A DNA stretch of 64,000 bases from Gerris lacustris (taxonomy: Eukaryota > Arthropoda > Insecta > Hemiptera > Gerridae), in contig OX578286.1 in the NCBI GenBank assembly GCA_951217055.1, positions 15,773,050 through 15,837,049 on the forward strand, written 5' to 3'. Under the pieces are notes generated by a model. The model searched no databases. It saw only the letters and a program-made list of their open reading frames with translations, and had not been told where the DNA came from. Shown here in pieces: positions 21,718 through 32,602 of the stretch (the first letter of the stretch is position 1; each line of letters starts with the position of its first letter). Both the position numbers and the translations under genes were made by a program.

Positions 21718-22296
21718 TTAAATAAATAAGGTTGTTTTCTTGCATTTGTATGATATATTTAAATCGAAGAGGGATCTCATTCATCTGTATGTGCCAATAA
21801 ATATTAGGTCAATATAGGACGGACCTATATTATTATAGACCATAAATTTATCTAATCGATTAATAATAATATTTAGTCAATAATATGCTTATGGTTTTGT
21901 AACGGATTACCTACCTTTAAATATAATAATAATAATAATTAAACAAAATAATTAGATTAAACAAAAGTTAAAAGATAACTAAGATTTGTATATCTTTTAT
22001 TTTTTAACTATTTTATGACTTTAAGATACAATCCATTTGCTTTTGCTTAATTTTTATAGTTGTTAATTTATTCTATCATTTTTATCTCCTTTCATTAATT
22101 AATTAATTAATTTTAATCTTATTTATTTTGTCACTTTTGTTTAATTGTATTATTCTGATTAGTTATTATCCCCCCCCCCCCCCCCACATTTACATTTGCT
22201 CATTATTTTTATTATTATCCTCTAATCCTATTGTTAAACCTAAATTTATTTTTTTAACTTTTTGGAATAATTATTGTACTAATTTGCTTGTTTTAG
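21716..22296. other. Unassigned AT-rich DNA with a C16 run
   Basis: 16 consecutive C at 22170-22185 and an (ATA)n patch near 21920-21940. No gene recognised. Confidence 0.6.
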
Positions 22297-22905
22297 TTTT
22301 CTGTAGGAAGTACGAATAGAAACCTTATATAACGGCTTTGTCTGTCTGTCAATCTGTCTTTTTGTCTGTCTGTCTGCGCCTGTCCGTTGGCGTCTATCCG
22401 TTGGCATGTTTCAATTCATAAGCTACTATAGGTAGGAACAAGAAATTCGGCACAAAGGTGCATCTCGGCATTAGAGAGAACGGGAACTGTATACTTTTTG
22501 GAGTTTTCCCACTCAATATTTTCAAGATGGCGGCCAAATGGCGGGCGACTAAAAAACAGGTTTTTAATCACCATGACATGTTATACATCAATTTAAAGGT
22601 CTTGAAGTGTAGAAAAAGACTATGCAACTATTAATAGTTTACACTTAATAATTTTAACTTAATCGTACAGACACCGACGACTATCGCCTCAAGTACTTAC
22701 GTGAAGTGCGCCTTACTTGTTTCAACTAGCGCTCTTAATCTTATTAAGTAATAGCTTTAGATTATTAAGTAATAGTTTTAGATTATTAAGTAAAAGCTTA
22801 TTTTTCAAGCAATTATAGCTTAAGTTATTAAGTAATAGCTTAGGTTATTAAGTCATAGCTTAACTTATTAAGATATAGCTTAACTTATTAAGCCATGTTG
22901 TTTTA
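22297..22905 (-). repeat. Family D copy, inverted
   Basis: Reverse complement of the copy at 16655-17180: starts 'tagttttctgtaggaagtac', holds the GTCTGTCTGTCT stretch, 'catctcggcattagagagaa', 'gaccatgacatgttatac'-like block and ends in 'cttaggttattaagtcatag' tandem units (22745-22900), more numerous than in the other copy. Confidence 0.85.
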
Positions 22906-23009
22906 TAAATGTTTTTCTTTCATAAGAAACATTAAAGTTCTATTTCCTACAACGAAGTAGATTCAAACAACACGTTCAAATAGCAATGAACTTAGAAGAA
23001 TTTGTAAGA

Positions 23010-24176
23010 AAAAAGGGGTAGTGACCTTTTTCCGTTTAAGTTTCATGACCGCACTGTGAATTCATGCGGGTACAATAAAAGAAATCAAATTTCCTATATT
23101 TCAATCTCGTTTCTTTTCAAAAGGACGATCACCTTTAGATAAAAGAAAGATGAGATGGTTCAATTTTTGAACCATGAGGATGGTTGGTTCAGAAGATATC
23201 GCGAATTTTGACTCGGGTAACACTCAGTTAAGATTTGCGATTCAATTCATTTTGACAGGATGTATAAAACATGCGGGTAGGAAATAAAGGCGAAGAAAAA
23301 AATCTAATAAATTTCGCACAAAGTTATTCAGATAAAGGACAATCACCTCTAGGAATATTTGAAAGTAAAATACATTATGTAGTTTAATACTTATAAATAT
23401 ATTCATCCATTTATTATCTGTTCGACAAATTTAAATAATGAAGAAACAACATTTAATCGAAAAAAACAACAATTTAGTTGTAAAAAAATTAACTAAATAA
23501 GTTATCTGGTGTTAAAAATGGAACTAAAAGAGATCTGCTGAGTTTAGCGCCTTTGATCAGATTCATCATGCGGGTATCAAAATAAACATTAGTTATATAC
23601 TTATAAATATATTCATAAATATTTATAGGTTCAAAAAATTAAAATAAATAAGAACAACATTGAATCGAAAAAACAAAACAAAAACGAAATACGTTATCTG
23701 GTGTTAAAAAACTGAACTAAAAGCGATCTGCTGAGGTTAGCGCCTTTGACCATCATGCGGGTATCACATTAAAAAAAAAAATTCTCAAATTTTCGTACTG
23801 TTAATGTTGCTATATTACCAAAGTACAATCACCCCATCCTTTTAAAGGGTCAAAGACATTCGATATTTTTCTTAAATCTTATGAAAATGAGAATATTTTT
23901 TAAATATAATAGATCTTAACGATTGCTTCATACTTTCTCATTTAACGTAGTATATAATAGATCTTTACTATTACTTCATACTTTTTCATTTATTGTAGTA
24001 TATGTAATAGATCTTAACGATAGCTTCATACTTTTTCATTTATTGTAGTATATGTAATAGATCTTAACGATTTCTTCATACTTTTTCATTTATTGTAGTA
24101 TATAATGAGACAAAAGTATTTTAATAGCGCGAAAATGCGGTTTTCAGATGTCGTTGAATTTCCTTTAAGTTAAAAA
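23010..24176. repeat. Diverged 190-300-bp repeat array, left part
   Basis: The block ATGCGGGTA recurs at 23064, 23271, 23568 and 23755, usually followed 50-70 bp later by a GGACGATCACCT-like block (23123, 23337, 23824). 'agatctgctgag...ttagcgcctttga' recurs at 23531 and 23725. The same block order continues at 25540-25925 beyond a 5S-headed element, so the array was split by that insertion. Confidence 0.7.
23907..24108. repeat. 48-50-bp tandem repeat, four units
   Basis: Units read 'taatagatcttaacgatagc', 'ttcatactttttcatttatt', 'gtagtatatg'. The first unit is most diverged. Confidence 0.88.
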
Positions 24177-24213
24177 AATCGGATACGGGGGTACTTCGAA
24201 ACTTTTCTTCACA

Positions 24214-24270
24214 GCAGGAGGAAGCAGCATTGGGCGTGGTCAGTACTTGGATGGGTGACTGTTTTGAACT
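24214..24270 (+). pseudogene. 5S rRNA-derived promoter head, copy 1
   Basis: Contains AAGCAGCATTGGGCGTGGTC (24222-24241) continuing AGTACTTGGATGGGTGAC (24243-24260), matching the 3' half of animal 5S rRNA and covering box A, the intermediate element and box C of the type 1 Pol III promoter. The 5' half of the 5S gene is missing. Confidence 0.85.
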
Positions 24271-24489
24271 AACTGATATTTTTATTACCATTTTTAAAAA
24301 AAAAAATATTCACTGTTTTTATTTATTTTATTTAATTATTTGAATTTTTGCGGGATTTTGACAGATGTAAACAAACATTGACGTATAATAAAAGTATCGC
24401 ACTAATTAATAATTATGTTCGCTTATAACTTTTAAAGTAATTAATGAAATTTCAACGTTTTTTTTTTTTTTTTTTTTTTATATTTGATC

Positions 24490-24863
24490 AGCGATCATAG
24501 AATCCTTAAACGGAAAGATTTCCAACTCCCCTCTTTATCTACATGTGTTAGACTACTAGCGCTCCACGGGAATTTCGGTAACTAAATCTTTTACACCATT
24601 CAAAAGATATAGAGCTTCTTAATTCAAAGAAATATATTAATAAATTAATTTGTCAATTTACTAGATTCGAACCCGGGAACTTTCTCATTGTGAGCTATCG
24701 CGCAACTCATTCGGCCACCGAGGCTGTTTATTTTATTGTATTGTTTATTTACAAAATAGTACAAATGTCAAAAGATCATAAGTAGTTTACAATTTTAACC
24801 ACCATATTCTCGTGGAGCGCTAGTGCTCTTACACCTCTAGAATACTGGAGTTGGATACCCCTG
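24490..24863 (-). mobile_element. Nested element with 9-bp target duplication and tRNA-like segment
   Basis: TATTTGATC at 24481-24489 is repeated exactly at 24864-24872, and removing 24490-24863 plus one repeat restores the 5S-element body. Near each end is an inverted block: 'ccaactcccctctttatcta' to 'actagcgctccacgggaat' on the left, and its diverged complement ending 'actggagttgg' on the right. On the minus strand 24727-24663 is tRNA-like, with TGGCCGAATGAG (A box) and GGTTCGAATCT (B box). A 9-bp duplication with subterminal inverted repeats is compatible with Mutator-type MITEs; a tRNA-derived SINE is the alternative. Confidence 0.7.
24663..24727 (-). pseudogene. tRNA-like Pol III promoter segment
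   Basis: Minus strand: GCCTCGGTGGCCGAATGAG then, 30 bases on, CCCGGGTTCGAATCT. A and B boxes are well placed but the acceptor stem does not close, so this is not a functional tRNA gene. Confidence 0.6.
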
Positions 24864-25353
24864 TATTTGATCCTCATTTTTTACCGGTTCCAATGATATG
24901 CTATGTGTCAAAAACGTATTTATACTTTCGGCATTATTAACTGTCTAAGTTTCAAAATTAAAAAATCGATAACTTCAAAATGGCGACCAAAATCAAAATT
25001 AAATTTGGTGAATTTGTTTGTCATACAGAGAGGTACATTCATGCTAAATTCCAACTTGATCGGACCACTTATCGATGTTTTAAATTTTTGCTGACTCAGC
25101 AAACTGGGTTCAAGATGGCGGGAAATGTTGATTTTCCCGGTGGCACAACTAGAAGTAAGGACAGATTTTTCTGCCACGTTTTAACTCTCTATAGGTTAAA
25201 TACCCTGGGCTACGATGATAACACACATACAGACGTCATGCTGAAAACCACTCCGGAGGTCTTAAAAACACCCAAAACGGATAATTCAGTTAAAATCTCG
25301 AAACAATTTTTTTGGGTGAAATAAATACTCTTCCTACCATAGGTGAGGAAAAG

Positions 25354-25925
25354 AAAAAAGGTAATTTACAAAACTTCAATTAGCAAAATAGGGGATAATA
25401 ACATTGCGTATACATATTCGGGGTTCTAAGGTATTTATTTGTAACCTGTTACTGGGAGCTTAGTTATTCTTCAATTATAATTTGTAATTCAACTCTAATA
25501 CGGTTAACTCCTAAATACAGATAAGAACATAAAAATGTACTCAGGTTCTTAAAAAAAGTAAAATCTTCTAAGGTTAGTGGCTTTCATCTTCCATGGACCG
25601 GATGTGACATGATGCGGGTACCAAAAATAAAAGAAGGCAAAGATAATTTCGTACTTCGTTAGTATTTAAAGGACGATCACCTCCCAAAAGAAACATTTGG
25701 GTATACATAATTTATAAAAGTTAAAAAGAATTATTTTCGGTGGTGTCATGTTTAAAAATATTAGACCAAAAGAGGTTTAATCTAGCTGAGGGTTAGTGGC
25801 CCTACAAATCCTTGACCGGAGAACCGAAAGATGCGGGTACAAGGTACAAAATAAAAGTGAAAAAAAGATACATTCGATATTTCGCAACATGATTGTTATT
25901 TTATCAAAGGTGAATCACCTTTGGA
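25354..25925. repeat. Diverged repeat array, right part
   Basis: ATGCGGGTA at 25612 and 25831, each followed by ATCACCT (25677, about 25914) and preceded by 'ggttagtgg' blocks (25572, 25792). Continuation of the array at 23010-24176. Confidence 0.65.
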
Positions 25926-25959
25926 ATCAAAACATTTGAAACTATATATGAAGACTGGT

Positions 25960-26955
25960 AAACAACTTATTACGCAAAATAGTGTGGCACATAGCTTCCT
26001 CGCAATCTATTATTGGATAAATGGTTAAATGGAAATTAAAGTGTGATTATTTGGACCTGATTCGATCTAAATGGGGATCAAACTTATTTTTATTCAATAT
26101 TAATCTGTGAAGACGCGCTTGTAATTAATATGGGACTATGAAATGGAATGATATTCAGGGCCGTTTCTACTAATAGGCAAGACTAGGCGGACGCCTATAG
26201 GGCGGCAAAATTTTAGGGGCGGCAAAAGGAAGAGGGAAATATGAATGTTTAATCAAAAAATGAAAAAAATCGAGCAAATTAGAAGAGAAAAAATAAATAT
26301 AGGAAAATTTTTATTGATTTCAAAAGCATATACCAAACAATTACTTTTATATGTGTTTACTTTGACTAAATAAACTCAAGTGGAGTTAAATTAAGAACTC
26401 TTTTGGGTGTAAATGGGCCAAAACAAGTGAGATAAAAATTCAGTTTTGATAAGAAACTCAAATTAATAGAAACCTATCTGCGCAGTTCCATAAGCCAATA
26501 AAGACTTGTGAGACTAGCCACTATTTTATTAGAAAAAGACATTACTTACAAGCTGTACATTACAGATCTTAAAAGACTTTTCATAAAATATAGGTAAGGA
26601 AGGTACTAAACAGCCAAAGAAAGTTAAAAGAAAGAACCTAAAATACCAATAAAGTTATATGAGATATTTGAAATTAAATAATGTGTAACAGTCCTTATTT
26701 AAGTATTTAATTTTTGATGGGATTTAAGTTAAATACAAGTTCTTTTGTATCTAATACATTAATTTCTTCTAGCCTGGATGACAAAGGGAATAAGCCGTTG
26801 ATAGTAAAAGGGAGGGGGGGGGGGCGGAAATTTTTAATTTTCGCCTAGGGCGGCAAAACACCTAGAAACGGCCCTGATATTAGAATAGGTAGACAAAAAA
26901 AGAAATTGAAAGAATGATCACAATGCTTTCATTCCATTTGATAAGCTCGGAAACA
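25960..26955 (-). repeat. Family A copy split by a hAT element
   Basis: 25960-26155 starts 'cgcaaaatagtgtggcacat', 'agcttcctcgc' and runs through 'cgatctaaatggggatcaaa'; 26877-26955 resumes with 'gaatgatcacaatgctttc' and 'gataagctcgg'. The middle matches the 12925-13345 subtype. Confidence 0.7.
26156..26876. mobile_element. hAT-type non-autonomous transposon, 721 bp
   Basis: Left end CAGGGCCGTTTCTACTAATA; right end, reverse-complemented, CAGGGCCGTTTCTAGGTGTT. Both ends continue into 'gcctatagggcggcaaaa' / 'cgcctagggcggcaaaac'. TGATATT lies at 26149-26155 and 26875-26881, overlapping the terminal TG, so the duplication is probably 7-8 bp. On the minus strand about 26795-26700 is a 30-codon open stretch ending in a stop that could be transposase debris; I do not recognise it. 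A G9-10 run sits at 26815-26824. Confidence 0.8.
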
Positions 26956-27027
26956 ATTTAAGAAAATATATAATAAAAAAAGTAGTTTTATCATTTAAAT
27001 ACTCAGTTAGAATAAAATGGATTCAAA

Positions 27028-27848
27028 ATTATTATAAAAAAATCGGGTACGGGGTACCTCGGAACTTTTCCTCACTTCAGAGGCCTCTCCTGCTGCTTCG
27101 CAGCAGAAGGAAGCAGAATTGGACGTGGTCAGTACTTGGATGGGTGACCGTTCTGAACTAACTGATTTATTATCATTCTTAAAAAAAAACACCTATATTT
27201 TATTTAATTATTCGAAGTTTGGCGGTATTTTGAAAGATGTAAACAAACTTTGACGTCATCAAAATTATCCCACTAATAAATAATCATATTCGTAAATAAC
27301 TTTTAAACTAATTTATGGAATTTCATCGAGTTTTTTTTATATTTGTTCCTCAATTTTTTCCGGTTCCAACGATATGGTATATGTCAAAAACCTATTTATA
27401 CTTTCGGTATTATTAACCGTCAAAGTTTAAAAATTCAAAAATTGATAACTTCAAAAGGGCGGCCAATATCAAAATGAAATTTGGTGGGTTTGTTTGTCAT
27501 ACAGAGAGGTATATTCGTGCCAAATTTCAACTCGATCAGGACCATTGTCAATTTATTACGATTTTTTAAAATTATTGCTGACTCAGCAAACTAGGTTTAA
27601 GATGGCGGAAAAAGTTGATTTTCCGGGCGGCACCACTACAGGTAAGGTCTGATTTTTCTGCCAAGATTCAACTCTCTAGGTTAAATACCTTAGGTGCTAC
27701 GATGATAACACACACACATACATACAGACGTAATGCTGAAAATACTCAGGTCTTAAAAACACCTAAAACGGATAATTCCGTTGAAACCTCAAAAACAATT
27801 ATTTGGTGAAAACAATACTTTTCCTACTATAGGTAATGAGGAAAAGTA
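27028..27848 (+). mobile_element. 5S-rRNA-headed SINE-like element, copy 2
   Basis: Begins 'aaaaaatcgggtacggggta' and ends at the inverted repeat 'acttttcctactataggtaa'. Uninterrupted, so it gives the family's natural length of about 820 bp. Shares the full body with copies 1 and 3. The stretch 'aaaaatcgg' immediately before the head is common to all three. Confidence 0.82.
27105..27160 (+). pseudogene. 5S rRNA-derived promoter head, copy 2
   Basis: GGAAGCAGAATTGGACGTGG followed by TCAGTACTTGGATGGGTGAC, then CGTTCTGAAC. Box A, intermediate element and box C of 5S are recognisable. Just upstream CTGCTGCTTCGCAGCAG (27090-27106) forms a tight hairpin. Confidence 0.87.
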
Positions 27849-27931
27849 CAAAACGTTTAAAATAAATAACCCTTATGTCCCAAACTAGAGACGAAACATT
27901 GCATTAAAATTAGTTAGTATTTTCTCATGTA

Positions 27932-28172
27932 AAGAGAATGTATTGTGATGGTGCGGAAATTAGATTTTGATGGATTTACACGATTTCAGGTCCTCTAAGC
28001 CAAAAAAATTGGCATTTAAAAAAGCCTGTCTTTCCGACTGAGCAGACGCATGGAGCCTAAACTACTGGGCCGCAATTTTGACGACATTTGGTATACATGT
28101 AAAGAAAAATCATAGCCCGATCCAAAATCAAGAAATAAATTTCGGGGCGCTACCCCTCAAAAAGTCTGAAAA
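27932..28172 (-). repeat. Family B fragment
   Basis: Reads 'gtattgtgatggtgcgg', 'gattttgatggatttacacg', 'actactgggccgcaattttg', 'ggtatacatgtaaag' and 'ggggcgctacccctcaaaaa', the terminal part of family B in reverse orientation. Confidence 0.75.
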
Positions 28173-28384
28173 AACGTCTACTGAAGATCGACGTAAGACT
28201 CACGTCTCCGACATGAAGTCGACTCGCCACTCACTAAATTATTTTTATTAATGTAACTTTTTTTTCTTTCGCAATAGGCGCACTGATGATGGCCTTTTGA
28301 AGGCTGAAAGCTGCTTTGGCAATAATAATTTTCTTTCAATTTTTGGGAGAGACAGTGTGTGTTATTCCATTACTCTTATAGACA
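28173..28384 (+). repeat. Penelope-like or retrozyme-like tail with hammerhead core
   Basis: 28283-28289 is CTGATGA; stem II GGCCTT/AAGGCT (one G-U) follows, then GAAA at 28306-28309 and 'gctgctttggc'. Stems I and III do not close convincingly. The same module recurs at 50171-50290, and both run to 'gttattccat'. Hammerhead motifs of this form occur in terminal repeats of Penelope-like elements; no reverse transcriptase is present here. Confidence 0.45.
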
Positions 28385-28965
28385 TAGGAACAACTAAAAA
28401 TCGATAATGTTCTTGTAGAGTTACACCTTTTCAAAAATTCTCACACAACTTGATCACGAACTCCTACTCGATAATACTAAAGAATAAGTACCTATATCAT
28501 ATTCATGAATAGAAAACGACGACAAAACAAAAAACAGCACTAGAGGCGGTAACTTGAAGGCGGTACCGAGTTTCTAATCGGGGGCCGTAGAAACACCTTG
28601 CGCAGAATACCCGGGGGCGGGAACCCCACAAGGGAATCATTCCCATGACACCATGGTTAGTCCAGTCATCCATATGGGACATATGTTCATTATCCCCTTA
28701 ATACTAAGGGTTGGGTGCCGGTCACCCTTCTCAGTCAGATCTGAGCCACGTGCATCCTGTATTACACAGAGAGGGGTTCTCATGCAATCCTTGGCTAGAG
28801 ACGCGTGCCACCGTCTAATTGACTTAGAACTTGATAAGGCTTTAACACTAGAAGAATATACCCGGATAACTACTATATCCAACTTTAATGAACCACTATC
28901 CTTCTTTTGAACAAAACCAACATAGGTTTCAAAACCTAGCATTACGCCAATATCTGTCAAAGAGT
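28385..28965. other. Unexplained GC-richer patch with overlapping frames
   Basis: 28540-28870 is markedly GC-richer than its flanks ('gcgcagaatacccgggggcg', 'gggttgggtgccggtcaccc'). Plus frame 28653-28910 (85 codons) ends in a stretch with a plausible amphipathic helix (ARDACHRLIDLELDKALTLE); minus frame 28637-28960 (107 codons) overlaps it. I recognise neither. It could be an exon, a retroelement piece or simple GC-rich DNA. Confidence 0.3.
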
Positions 28966-29394
28966 TCGTTCTTTATTCATTACAATTGCTATTGTATTAT
29001 GATGTCATATTCTAGGTCTGTAGTCTGTAGCCAAAGCAAATCGCTGATTTGATCTGGTGTATAAATTTAAATCTACAATATTCTTATGTATATTATCTTA
29101 AGTAGCTTATAATTGTTCTGTATTCATAATTATGTCCGTAGAGAAGTTTATAAAAAGTAACACAGCAATATTGTCATCATAATTTCATATTAAATATGTA
29201 CAATTGCGTTTCGACATTTTATAATCATCCTCCGTGTTAAGTGTTTGCATAGTTAGGTATAAAATGTCGAAACACGTTTGTTAATAATTAATACAAAATT
29301 GTTAATACAAGATTGTTACTTTCTTCTATCATAATAACCAGTCATTTATTCTGGAATTTTTAAATTGTTAACATAGATCAGTAAGTGGCAGATC
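28966..29394. other. Unassigned AT-rich DNA
   Basis: Contains 'tttcgacattttataatcat' (29211) and 'ataaaatgtcgaaacacg' (29260), a short inverted repeat. Nothing else recognised. Confidence 0.45.
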
Positions 29395-29590
29395 CTTATA
29401 GCATATTACAGCGTCTGGAGCCCGGGAGTGAATCCGAAAAAAACTACCGTCACACCACCTACCGTTGACCGAAATCGACCGATGACGATAACTTGAGTGA
29501 AAGTTGACCGATTTGGTTTTGGTACACACGTTCATTTTACCATTGTCCAAGAAGAGTTCGATGGACAATGTTATCCGCCCAAGCGTTCGC
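29395..29590. repeat. Family G copy 1
   Basis: From 'gcgtctggagcccgggagtg' to 'gatggacaatgttatccgcc', through 'gatgacgataacttgagtga' and 'ggtacacacgttcattttac'. About 80% like the second copy at 56842-57035. The 66-codon minus frame is shared with that copy but unrecognised. Confidence 0.8.
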
Positions 29591-30341
29591 GCGCAACGCT
29601 AGCGTATACTTAAGGTTCAAATGTAAAATTGGAAATCCAGGACGGAAAACAAATTTATTATGAATTACCGACACCGTTAACACCTCATGGTTAACACCAT
29701 AGTTAACACTTCATGTTAACTATGGCTAAAACTATGGCAAGGGACCTAAACGTTTAAAATAGAGAAAACAACTTTTTTACCAATATCTTACAATCTTACG
29801 TTCTAACGTAACGATTTTAATAAAACTTCACATACATCGTGTGGAGTACAATGGAACAGTCAAATATGATTTTAACCTGATACAAACATTAGTTTTTGTG
29901 TAGTGAAATGATATATTTTATAATATTTTAAGTGGAGTAGGCCGAGACGTGAGGATTAAGGAATAGTCCTGTTTTCTCACTACTCGGTTCTTCACTACAA
30001 TCATCCTCTTTAACTATCAACTCATCATGATTAACTATTATCTCAATAATCATTACACATTTATTGCAAGACGCTCCGCTTCAATAATAAAAAAAATATT
30101 TTCTTTTAATTTTGCCTTAACTTCGCTAAGTATAAATAGTTAGTTACTTTTTTTACTTTTGTCGTTGTTGTTAGAAGTAGGCATGTTTAATCAGATTCAT
30201 GCGTTACTTACCACGAGTAAAACCTATCTAAGACCTTACCTAAATGATAACCTTGATTTTGAAGGGTTCTGGTTAATTACGTGTCCTAAAGGTAAAAAAT
30301 CACCACCAGATAACTACCTCAACTTTAATGGTGAGGATGGT
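29591..30341. other. Unassigned AT-rich DNA
   Basis: Includes a short imperfect repeat around 'ggttaacaccatagttaacac' near 29690. The 61-codon plus frame at 30159-30344 is unrecognised. Confidence 0.4.
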
Positions 30342-30395
30342 TAGGGTTGGTTAGAGGTGGTTAGAGGTGGTTAGAGGTGGTTAGAGGTGGTTAGC
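30342..30395. repeat. 10-bp tandem repeat GGTTAGAGGT
   Basis: Five units after a 'ggttagggttggttag' lead. It resembles but is not the arthropod telomere repeat TTAGG. Confidence 0.85.
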
Positions 30396-30931
30396 TAGGT
30401 AATTTGACCAAGAGGACACGTAAATTAATCAGTAACTTTTCATGGTAATATTTGAGAAAATCAATTTTTTCGAAACCTATTTAAATTTTGAAACTCTTTC
30501 GAATCTCTTAAGATATGATTATTCATATTGATACGTTAGGTTAAAGGGCTCTAAAAAAATATATAAATATATTTTATTTACCACAAGTAAAACCTATCTA
30601 AGAACTTACCTAAATTCTATTTTTAAAAACAGCGCTATAATAACCATTAACAATTCTATTAATACTTTCAATTTTCACGTCTATCATTATTACATAATCT
30701 AACCTTTTAGTAACTAAAAAGGTCATGAAAAAGAAAAGAAAAAAAAAAGTAAGAAAAATATTAAAATTAAAAACTTTTAAAAAATAATCATCTCACATCA
30801 AATGCATTTCTGGGCGGAGTTTTCGAAAAAAAGTTGTGAAATATCTTCGATAGAGCGCAGCTGCATCTATTCTTACACCTGAATTCACTCCTCAACCACG
30901 ATCTGTCTTCAGTACTGAAATAAATTAAACC

Positions 30932-30935
<4 letters not shown>
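30396..30935. other. Unassigned AT-rich DNA
   Basis: 'taccacaagtaaaacctatct' at about 30582 repeats 'taccacgagtaaaacctatc' at 30208, so two diverged copies of a short segment are present. No gene. Confidence 0.4.
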
Positions 30936-31242
<307 letters not shown>

Positions 31243-32112
31243 TTCTAAAACTAGCTTTCATGACAAACTTATTACATAATAATTGATTCAGTTAAACAAT
31301 TAATACATTATGAATGAACAACAGTTTTATTATAGCTACAGTTATATTTATTGTTTATGCGTAATAAATAAGGTATAATGAAAGAGAAACAAATGTATTA
31401 AGTTCTGAATTAAAATAATAATGAAACATTCATCATATTATTTAATTAGGTTGTCAGGTAATGATAAAGGATATACATTTTGGAATAAAACCAGCAAAAA
31501 CTAACTAAAAAGTTTTAAGAAAAAAATTGAAAGTAAACATGAAATAAGAATTTTTATGCAATACAATGTAATAAATCCCCAAAAATGGTTACATAGGTAA
31601 ATGGGTACTAGATAACTTTTTCAAAATAGATTTTATTAACATTTTTCAGATGTCAGAAATAAAACTGAAAAAACTGCGCTAGCACCACAGTTTGCTTCAT
31701 CAAATAAAATTTGATGAAGCAAAAATTAGGTATCAAAAGTTCAGATACTGTATCAGATATTACATTTCTAAGAACCTCATTGTACGTAATCTAGCATTTA
31801 TTTGCTTGATTTTGAATGAAATCATGATAATTTAAACCAACCTAAAATTTGGAACTTATGCTTATCTTATGGAACTTATTGTTAAAAAGTGGATAACTTA
31901 TTAATTAGCCTTCATCAAAGAAAAACGGTTTACACAATAAATGCATTATTAATACTACCTCGTCATTGAGAACAGACATAATTATTGACAAAAAATTATC
32001 TACAATTTTTATAAACAGAAACCAAAAAATATTAACTGATGTCAATTAAATAAAAACATGGAGCCAACATTAGAGAAAAGTTCGAACATTTTAGTAAAAG
32101 TATACAATGTAT
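31243..32112. other. Unassigned AT-rich DNA with one perfect hairpin
   Basis: TTGCTTCATCAAAT (31692-31705) and its exact complement (31709-31722) are separated by 3 bases. No transcript or terminator context is visible. Nothing else recognised. Confidence 0.5.
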
Positions 32113-32594
32113 CATTGGTTCCCAAAGTGGGGGGCGCGCCCCTCAAGGGAGGCGTAAAGACAAGTCAAGGGGGGCGTGGGACCTCGAGATCGAGATAGCT
32201 TTGACGACCGAACGCCTAATGTGAAAAATCTTTTTCAGCACTTGTTGCAATAAAAACAAAGTATCAGGGCAAACTTGATGTTGCTAATGATTTTTGCTGT
32301 GCACTTTCTAATGCTCATTCAAGAATAGGGAATCTTGCAAAAAAAAAAATGCAAGCTCATCCATCTCACTGATATATTTTGTCTCTTAGTTGTTCAGTTT
32401 AAATTGCAACTTGTAATGTTATAGAAAATTGTAATAGAAAATTGAAATAAATGCATGGTTATTCAATGTAATACTTGTTTATTTAATTTTTTTCATTACC
32501 ACATAAAATTGTGTAAGAGGGAGGAGGGGGGGGGGGGGCGTGGGAAGTTTTATTTTTGACTAGGGGGTGGTAAAAAATACTTTGGGAACCACTG
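32113..32594 (+). mobile_element. Internally deleted hAT element (buster/ZBED type)
   Basis: Left end CATTGGTTCCCAAAGTGGGG; right end, reverse-complemented, CAGTGGTTCCCAAAGTATTT: the CAGTGGTTCCCAAA terminus typical of hAT elements. It retains the last 49 codons of a transposase. A clean 8-bp target duplication is not seen, although GTATAC occurs close to both ends (32100-32105, 32595-32600). A G run of about 16 lies at 32524-32539. Length 482 bp, against several kilobases for an autonomous relative. Confidence 0.8.
32223..32372 (+). pseudogene. hAT transposase C-terminal remnant
   Basis: 49 open codons and a stop, including LVAIKTKYQGKLDVANDF and ending MQAHPSH. The C-terminal hAT dimerisation region of ZBED5/FAM200-like transposases typically ends in such a '...KQAHPSH' or similar. 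There is no start codon or upstream catalytic domain, so this is a fossil. Confidence 0.75.
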
Positions 32595-32602
32595 GTATAC
32601 AT

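Larger units (their letters stand above)
24177..25353 (+). mobile_element. 5S-rRNA-headed SINE-like element, copy 1
   Basis: The head (24214-24270) is 5S-derived; the body shares 'tttgacagatgtaaacaaac', 'cggttccaatgatatgctat', 'cttcaaaatggcgaccaaaa', 'tgactcagcaaactgggttc', 'ttttcccggtggcacaac' and 'aacacccaaaacggataatt' with copies 2 and 3. The end is a short inverted repeat around 'ttcctaccataggtgagg'. Body length without the nested insertion is about 800 bp, long for a SINE, and no protein is encoded (frames of 63-114 codons are shared by decayed copies but unrecognised). A 374-bp element is nested at 24490-24863. Confidence 0.75.

Noticed and set aside
20486..21784. Frames of 67-105 codons across the 309-bp repeats
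   Set aside because: They appear in both orientations because the locus is an inverted repeat, and some run into TA and T tracts. The sequence is explained by the ribozyme repeat.
27105..27160. A functional 5S rRNA gene
   Set aside because: Only the 3' half of 5S is present and it is embedded in a dispersed 820-bp element.
30342..30395. Possible internal telomere repeat (GGTTAG-rich)
   Set aside because: The unit is GGTTAGAGGT, not TTAGG, and there are only five copies.
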